From Microbacterium karelineae (lineage in GTDB: Bacteria > Actinomycetota > Actinomycetes > Actinomycetales > Microbacteriaceae), in the NCBI RefSeq assembly GCF_009745985.1, contig NZ_WFIX01000175.1, positions 124,001 through 188,000 of the forward strand: DNA of 64,000 bases, written 5' to 3'. The translations under genes and the position numbers were made by a program. A model generated the notes under the pieces. The model ran no database searches, was not told the origin of the DNA, and saw nothing but the letters and a program-made list of their open reading frames with translations. How positions within the stretch are numbered: the first letter of the stretch is position 1; each line of letters starts with the position of its first letter. Of this stretch, positions 59,676 to 64,000 are shown piece by piece.

Positions 59676-61094
59676 ATGTCTGATGTGCTGATCGACCGCC
59701 CAGAACTCGAAGGGCTGGGGGTGTACGAGTTCGGCTGGCACGATTCCGATGCCGCCGGAGCCAGCGCCCAGCGCGGCCTGAGCGACGCCGTCGTGCGCGA
59801 CATCTCGGCGCTGAAGAGCGAGCCCGAGTGGATGCTCAAGAATCGGCTCAAGGCGCTGAAGCTGTTCGACAAGAAGCCGATGCCGACGTGGGGCGCCGAC
59901 CTCAGCGAGATCGACTTCGACAACATCAAGTACTTCGTCCGCACGACGGAGAAGCAGGCCGAGTCGTGGGAGGACCTGCCCGACGACATCAAGAACACGT
60001 ACGAGCGCCTCGGCATCCCGCAGGCCGAGCGCGAGCGTCTCGTCGCCGGCGTCGCCGCGCAGTACGAGTCCGAGGTCGTGTACCACCAGATCCGCGAGGA
60101 CCTGGAGCAGCAGGGCGTCATCTTCATGGACACCGATACGGCGCTGCGCGAGCACCCCGAGTTCTTCGAGGAGTACTTCGGCACCGTCATCCCCGCCGGC
60201 GACAACAAGTTCGCGGCGCTCAACACGGCCGTCTGGTCGGGCGGGTCGTTCGTGTACGTCCCCAAGGGCGTGCACGTCGAGATCCCCCTCCAGGCCTACT
60301 TCCGCATCAACACGGAGAACATGGGTCAGTTCGAGCGCACGCTGATCATCGCCGACGAGGGCAGCTACGTGCACTACATCGAGGGCTGCACGGCGCCGAT
60401 CTACAAGAGCGACTCGCTGCACTCGGCCGTCGTCGAGATCATCGTGAAGAAGAACGCCCGCGTGCGCTACACGACGATCCAGAACTGGTCGAACAACGTC
60501 TACAACCTCGTCACGAAGCGCGCCGTCGCGGAGGCGGGCGCGACGATGGAGTGGGTCGACGGCAACATCGGCTCGAAGGTCACGATGAAGTACCCGTCGA
60601 TCTTCCTCATGGGCGAGCACGCCAAGGGCGAGACGCTCTCGGTCGCCTTCGCAGGCCCCGGCCAGCACCAGGACGCCGGCGCGAAGATGATCCACATGGC
60701 GCCGTACACGCAGTCGTCGATCGTCTCGAAGTCGATCGCCCGCGGCGGCGGCCGTGCCGGTTACCGCGGCGAAGTCCGGGTCGACGAGAAGGCGCACCAC
60801 TCGGCCAACTCGGTCGTCTGCGACGCCCTGCTCGTCGACACGCAGTCGCGCTCCGACACCTACCCGTCTATCGACATCCGCGTCGACGACGTCGTCCTCG
60901 GCCACGAGGCGACGGTGTCGAAGGTCAGCGAGGAGCAGCTGTTCTACCTCATGAGCCGCGGGCTCGAGGAGACCGAGGCCATGTCGATGATCGTGCGCGG
61001 CTTCATCGAGCCGATCGCGCGCGAGCTGCCGATGGAATACGCGCTGGAACTCAACAAGCTCATCGAGATGGGCATGGAAGGATCGGTCGGCTGA
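59676..61094 (+). CDS. sufB: Fe-S cluster assembly scaffold SufB
   Basis: 472 residues. The beta-helix core includes [18 protein letters not shown], the [11 protein letters not shown] segment that holds a functional Cys, and the C-terminal [17 protein letters not shown] (split here by position: about 427-443). With SufC and SufD it forms the scaffold on which Fe-S clusters are built. There is no sufR gene upstream, unlike mycobacteria. sufD follows after 2 nt. Confidence 0.97.
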   Translation: MSDVLIDRPELEGLGVYEFGWHDSDAAGASAQRGLSDAVVRDISALKSEPEWMLKNRLKALKLFDKKPMPTWGADLSEIDFDNIKYFVRTTEKQAESWEDLPDDIKNTYERLGIPQAERERLVAGVAAQYESEVVYHQIREDLEQQGVIFMDTDTALREHPEFFEEYFGTVIPAGDNKFAALNTAVWSGGSFVYVPKGVHVEIPLQAYFRINTENMGQFERTLIIADEGSYVHYIEGCTAPIYKSDSLHSAVVEIIVKKNARVRYTTIQNWSNNVYNLVTKRAVAEAGATMEWVDGNIGSKVTMKYPSIFLMGEHAKGETLSVAFAGPGQHQDAGAKMIHMAPYTQSSIVSKSIARGGGRAGYRGEVRVDEKAHHSANSVVCDALLVDTQSRSDTYPSIDIRVDDVVLGHEATVSKVSEEQLFYLMSRGLEETEAMSMIVRGFIEPIARELPMEYALELNKLIEMGMEGSVG

Positions 61095-61096
61095 GG

Positions 61097-62314
61097 ATGA
61101 CGACTGGCACCACGGCGCCCGAGGTGGCGCAGGATCAGCACGGCCACATGGACCCGGCCCGCGCGCTCGTCGAGCCGCAGGACGCGGTCACGATCCCCGT
61201 CCAGACCCGCTCGGAGCGCCCGCGCTCGTTCGAGCCCGCCGACTTCGGCACCCCGACGGGGCGCGAGGTCAACTGGAAGCACACGCCGATCGCCCGCATC
61301 GCACCCCTGTTCGAGCCGGCGACGGTGAACGACGGCGTGAGCTATTCGTTCGCGTCGGGTGGCGAGTTCCAGGCCGCGGGGCTCCCGATCGGGCAGGCCC
61401 CGCGCGGCGAGTTCTTCGTCCCCGAAGACCTCACGTCGGCTGTCGCGTGGCAGGGATCCGCGGAGGCGCTCCACATCCGCATCCCCCGCGAGGTCGAGGT
61501 GTCCGAGCCGATCGTGCTCGACATCACCGGCCAGGGCGCCGAGCTGCGCGCCGACGGCCACCTCGTGATCGAGGCCGAGCCCATGTCGAAGGCGACCGTC
61601 GTGCTGCAGCACGCCGGCACCGCCCAGTACGCGCAGAACGTCGAGATCATCGCGCGCGACGGTTCGAACCTCACCGTCATCTCCGTGCAGAAGTGGGGCG
61701 ACGACGCGATCCATGCGTCATCGCACCAGGCGCGCGTCGACCGTGACGCGTCGCTCACGCACTTCGTGATCACCTTCGGCGGCGGCGTCGTGCGCGTGAA
61801 CCCGAACCTCGAGCTGTCAGGGCAGGGTTCCAACGGCGAGATGTTCGGCCTGTCGTACAGCGACGCCGGCCAGCACTTCGAGAGCCAGGTCTACCTCTTC
61901 CACAAGGGCGAGGCGACGACGGGCGATGTGCTGTACAAGAGCGCGCTGCAGGGGGCGACCGCCCGCAGCGTCTGGATCGGCGACGTGCTCATCGGCCCCG
62001 ACGCGACGGGCACCGACTCGTATGAGGCGAACCGCAACCTGATCCTCACGAACGGCGCGCGCGCCGACTCGATCCCGAACCTCGAGATCAAGACGGGCGA
62101 CATCAAGGGGGCCGGGCACGCGTCGGCGACCGGTCGCTTCGACGACGAGCAGCTGTTCTATCTGCAGGCGCGAGGCATCTCCGAGGAGGAGGCGCGGCAC
62201 CTCATCGTGCTCGGCTTCCTCGCCGAGATCCCGCAGCGGATCCAGGTGCCCGATCTGCAGGCGACGCTCATCGCCGACATCGAGCGCGAGATCGCCGAGG
62301 GAGTCGCGGCGTGA
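61097..62314 (+). CDS. sufD: Fe-S cluster assembly protein SufD
   Basis: 405 residues, related to SufB: VNWKHTPIARI near the N-terminus (about 56-66), a beta-helix core, YEANRNLILTNGARADSIPN (about 315-334) and the C-terminal LQARGISEEEARHLIVLGF. Partner of SufB in the SufBC2D complex. Its stop overlaps the Rieske gene start as GTGA. Confidence 0.95.
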   Translation: MTTGTTAPEVAQDQHGHMDPARALVEPQDAVTIPVQTRSERPRSFEPADFGTPTGREVNWKHTPIARIAPLFEPATVNDGVSYSFASGGEFQAAGLPIGQAPRGEFFVPEDLTSAVAWQGSAEALHIRIPREVEVSEPIVLDITGQGAELRADGHLVIEAEPMSKATVVLQHAGTAQYAQNVEIIARDGSNLTVISVQKWGDDAIHASSHQARVDRDASLTHFVITFGGGVVRVNPNLELSGQGSNGEMFGLSYSDAGQHFESQVYLFHKGEATTGDVLYKSALQGATARSVWIGDVLIGPDATGTDSYEANRNLILTNGARADSIPNLEIKTGDIKGAGHASATGRFDDEQLFYLQARGISEEEARHLIVLGFLAEIPQRIQVPDLQATLIADIEREIAEGVAA

Positions 62315-62637
62315 GCGCCACGCGCGTGTGCTCGTTCAGCGAGCTCGAACAGGACGAGGCCCTGCGCGTCGAGGTCGACGGAACCCCGATCTCCGTCGTC
62401 CGCGACAGCAACGACGAGGTCCACGCGATCGGCGACACCTGCACGCACGGCGACATCTCTCTGTCCGAGGGCTTCGTCGAGGGCGACACGCTCGAGTGCT
62501 GGGCGCACGGATCCGCGTTCTCGCTGCGCACAGGCAAGCCCCTGAACCTCCCCGCTTACGAGCCCGTTCCGGTCTACGCCGTCCAGATCGACGGCGACGA
62601 CGTGCTCATCGACATCAACGTGAAGAAGGAAAACTGA
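62311..62637 (+). CDS. Rieske-type [2Fe-2S] ferredoxin of the suf operon
   Basis: 108 residues. The cluster ligands are Cys and His in CTHGDISL (about 44-51) and Cys and His in CWAHGSAF (about 63-70). Small Rieske ferredoxins of this type (non-heme iron oxygenase ferredoxin subunit) often sit in actinobacterial suf operons and may supply electrons to the assembly system. It is coupled to sufD by a 4-nt overlap and precedes sufC by 1 nt. Confidence 0.92.
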   Translation: MSATRVCSFSELEQDEALRVEVDGTPISVVRDSNDEVHAIGDTCTHGDISLSEGFVEGDTLECWAHGSAFSLRTGKPLNLPAYEPVPVYAVQIDGDDVLIDINVKKEN

Positions 62638-62638
62638 C

Positions 62639-63409
62639 ATGGCTGTTCTCGAGATCCGCGACCTGCACGTCACGGTCGAGACGGATGAGGGCATCATCCC
62701 CATCCTCAACGGGGTGAACCTCACGATCCGCAGCGGCGAGACCCACGCGATCATGGGCCCGAACGGGTCGGGCAAGTCGACCCTCGCGTCGACGATCGCC
62801 GGTCACCCGAAGTACTCCGTCACGAGCGGATCCATCACGCTCGATGGCGAGGACGTCCTGGAGATGGCGGTCGACGAGCGCGCCCGCGCCGGGCTGTTCC
62901 TCGCGATGCAGTACCCCGTCGAGATCCCCGGCGTGACGGTGACGAACTTCCTCCGCACCGCCAAGACGGCGATCGACGGCGAGGCGCCCTCGATCCGCCA
63001 CTGGACGAAGGACGTCAAGGAGGGCATGAAGAACCTCCGGATGGACCCGAAGTTCGCGCAGCGCAACGTCAACGAGGGCTTCTCGGGCGGAGAGAAGAAG
63101 CGCCACGAGATCCTCCAGCTCGAGCTGCTCAAGCCGCAGATCGCGATCCTCGACGAGACCGACTCCGGCCTCGACGTCGACGCGCTCAAGGTCGTCTCCG
63201 AGGGCGTCAACCGCGCCAAGGACGCGACGGGTCTCGGCACGCTGCTCATCACGCACTACACGCGCATCCTGCGCTACATCAAGCCCGACTTCGTCCACGT
63301 CATGGTCGCGGGCCAGGTCGTCGAAGAGGGCGGGCCCGAGCTCGCCGATCGCCTCGAGAGCGAGGGCTACGCGGGCTACCTGCCCGAAGACGCCCCGATC
63401 GAGGCGTAG
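62639..63409 (+). CDS. sufC: Fe-S cluster assembly ATPase SufC
   Basis: 256 residues of the ABC ATPase type. Walker A is GPNGSGKSTLAS (about 40-51), the signature NEGFSGGEKKRHE (about 144-156), Walker B IAILDETDSGLD (about 168-179) and the H-loop His is in ITHYTR. It drives SufB-SufD conformational change. AAGGA precedes the ATG. A -10 box for the next gene overlaps its stop codon. Confidence 0.97.
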   Translation: MAVLEIRDLHVTVETDEGIIPILNGVNLTIRSGETHAIMGPNGSGKSTLASTIAGHPKYSVTSGSITLDGEDVLEMAVDERARAGLFLAMQYPVEIPGVTVTNFLRTAKTAIDGEAPSIRHWTKDVKEGMKNLRMDPKFAQRNVNEGFSGGEKKRHEILQLELLKPQIAILDETDSGLDVDALKVVSEGVNRAKDATGLGTLLITHYTRILRYIKPDFVHVMVAGQVVEEGGPELADRLESEGYAGYLPEDAPIEA

Positions 63410-63412
63410 AAT
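63407..63412 (+). promoter_or_regulatory. -10 box overlapping the sufC stop codon
   Basis: TAGAAT begins with the sufC TAG and lies 7 nt before the ATG at 63420, so the DUF59 gene may also be made from a leaderless transcript of its own. Confidence 0.5.
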
Positions 63413-63419
63413 CGCCGAT

Positions 63420-63749
63420 ATGACTGCCACGCTCACCTCCGAGAAGTTCGACGAGGTCACCGAGGCGCTCAAGGACGTCATGGATCCCGAACTCGGGGTC
63501 AATGTCGTCGACCTCGGGCTGATCTACGACCTCGCATGGGACGACGAGAACGACGCCCTCATCGTCCATATGACCCTCACGAGCGCGGGCTGCCCGCTCA
63601 CCGATGTGCTCGAGGAGCAGACGGCCCAGGCGCTCGACGGCGTCGTGGAGCGGTTCCGCATCAACTGGGTGTGGATGCCGCCGTGGGGCCCCGAAAGGAT
63701 CACGGACGACGGCCGCGACCAGATGCGCGCCCTCGGCTTCGCGATCTAG
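63420..63749 (+). CDS. DUF59 (MIP18/SufT-like) metal-sulfur cluster protein
   Basis: 109 residues. The family signature DPELGVNVVDLGLIYDL (about 22-38) and the conserved Cys of TSAGCPLTDVL (about 54-64) are intact. SufT-type proteins help Fe-S cluster maturation. In mycobacteria a homologue ends the suf operon after sufS and sufU; here it follows sufC directly. Confidence 0.92.
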   Translation: MTATLTSEKFDEVTEALKDVMDPELGVNVVDLGLIYDLAWDDENDALIVHMTLTSAGCPLTDVLEEQTAQALDGVVERFRINWVWMPPWGPERITDDGRDQMRALGFAI

Positions 63750-63791
63750 ATCGCGACGTCGGCACTGTGCGATCTGACCCATCCCGCCGAG

Positions 63792-63822
63792 ACGGCCCGC
63801 AGAGGATTCTGCGGGCCGTTTC
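63792..63822 (+). terminator. Terminator after the suf operon
   Basis: 12-bp perfect stem (63792-63803 with 63808-63819), GGAT loop, then TTC. It lies 43 nt after the DUF59 stop and is one of the more conventional terminators in the window. Confidence 0.85.
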
Positions 63823-63862
63823 GCGGTGTTGCGCGCGCGGGCCGCGCCGGGGCATCGGGGGA

Positions 63863-63868
63863 TAGGCT
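63863..63868 (+). promoter_or_regulatory. -10 box of the aminotransferase gene (leaderless)
   Basis: TAGGCT lies 7 nt before the GTG at 63876. Confidence 0.5.
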
Positions 63869-63875
63869 CGGATCC

Positions 63876-64000
63876 GTGACGACTCCTCTCGATGCCCTGC
63901 CCCTGGAGACCCTGCGCCGGCGTTCGAGCACGAAGTGGGCCACGCACCCGCATGACGTGCTGCCGCTGTTCGTCGCTGAGACGGACTTCGCGCTCGCCGA
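63876..64000 (+). CDS. MalY/PatB-like aminotransferase (3' end outside window)
   Basis: Only 41 codons are visible. RRRSSTKWATHPHDVLPLFV (about 14-33) followed by AETDF is the typical start of PatB/MalY pyridoxal-phosphate enzymes (cystathionine beta-lyase family). It does not look like SufS, which starts differently. The assignment rests on this short N-terminal pattern. Confidence 0.7.
   Translation, partial: MTTPLDALPLETLRRRSSTKWATHPHDVLPLFVAETDFALA

Overview
The window is very G+C-rich, almost every codon ends in G or C, and coding density is high. GTG starts, gene overlaps of 1 to 4 nt and TANNNT boxes 6 to 8 nt before start codons are common. Together with rbpA, whiA, opcA, the order rpsA / coaE / uvrB / uvrA / uvrC / rapZ / whiA / gap / pgk / tpiA / secG, and a tkt-tal-zwf-opcA-pgl block beside heme A and SUF genes, this points to an actinobacterial chromosome, most likely Microbacteriaceae (Microbacterium-like). 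I saw no tRNA, rRNA, CRISPR array, insertion sequence or prophage.

Layout. 1-6.8 kb: a sugar ABC importer (binding protein cut by the window edge, two permeases), an intracellular GH51 arabinofuranosidase, an alditol-oxidase-like flavoprotein and a LacI regulator; no ATPase gene is present. 6.8-9.4 kb: a small membrane protein, then otsA-otsB for trehalose. 9.5-14.7 kb: ilvD, ilvBN and ilvC for branched-chain amino acids. 14.7-18.8 kb: a cluster of related small membrane or surface proteins of unknown function plus a DksA/TraR-type zinc-finger protein and an unknown gene. 19.2-20.6 kb: rpsA. 20.8-29 kb: an accessory block (secreted multidomain GH30 galactanase-like enzyme, lipoprotein, secreted Pro-rich protein, FAD/NAD(P)-binding protein, membrane protein) lying between rpsA and coaE, which are neighbours in many actinobacteria. 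29-43 kb: coaE, cupin, uvrB, a five-gene MoxR/DUF58 chain, uvrA, uvrC, rapZ, whiA. 43-47.7 kb: sodA, gap, pgk, tpiA, secG, rbpA. 47.7-54.3 kb, minus strand: tkt-tal-zwf-opcA-pgl. 54.6-64 kb: ctaB, an MFS exporter, a membrane protein with a HEAGH motif, ctaA, then sufB-sufD-Rieske-sufC-DUF59 and the start of an aminotransferase gene.

How the genes fit together. The ABC importer, GH51 enzyme, LacI regulator and the distant secreted GH30 enzyme fit a programme for plant type II arabinogalactan: extracellular cleavage of a beta-1,6-galactan, uptake of arabino-oligosaccharides, intracellular removal of arabinose. This is inference. The central block is housekeeping: repair, triose-phosphate glycolysis, pentose phosphate pathway, heme A and Fe-S assembly.

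Most notable non-coding signals: uvrA and uvrB both carry an exact match to the actinobacterial RecA-NDp (PafBC-type) DNA-damage promoter, TTGTCGGTG-N8-TAGNCT; a four-copy, 19-bp-phased, dyad-symmetric element lies at 26239-26308; many genes appear to be transcribed as leaderless mRNAs; and most intergenic hairpins are long perfect GC stems without a U-tract, including a 22-bp stem between rbpA and pgl. All positions were read by eye, without similarity searches, and short-motif positions could be off by a base.
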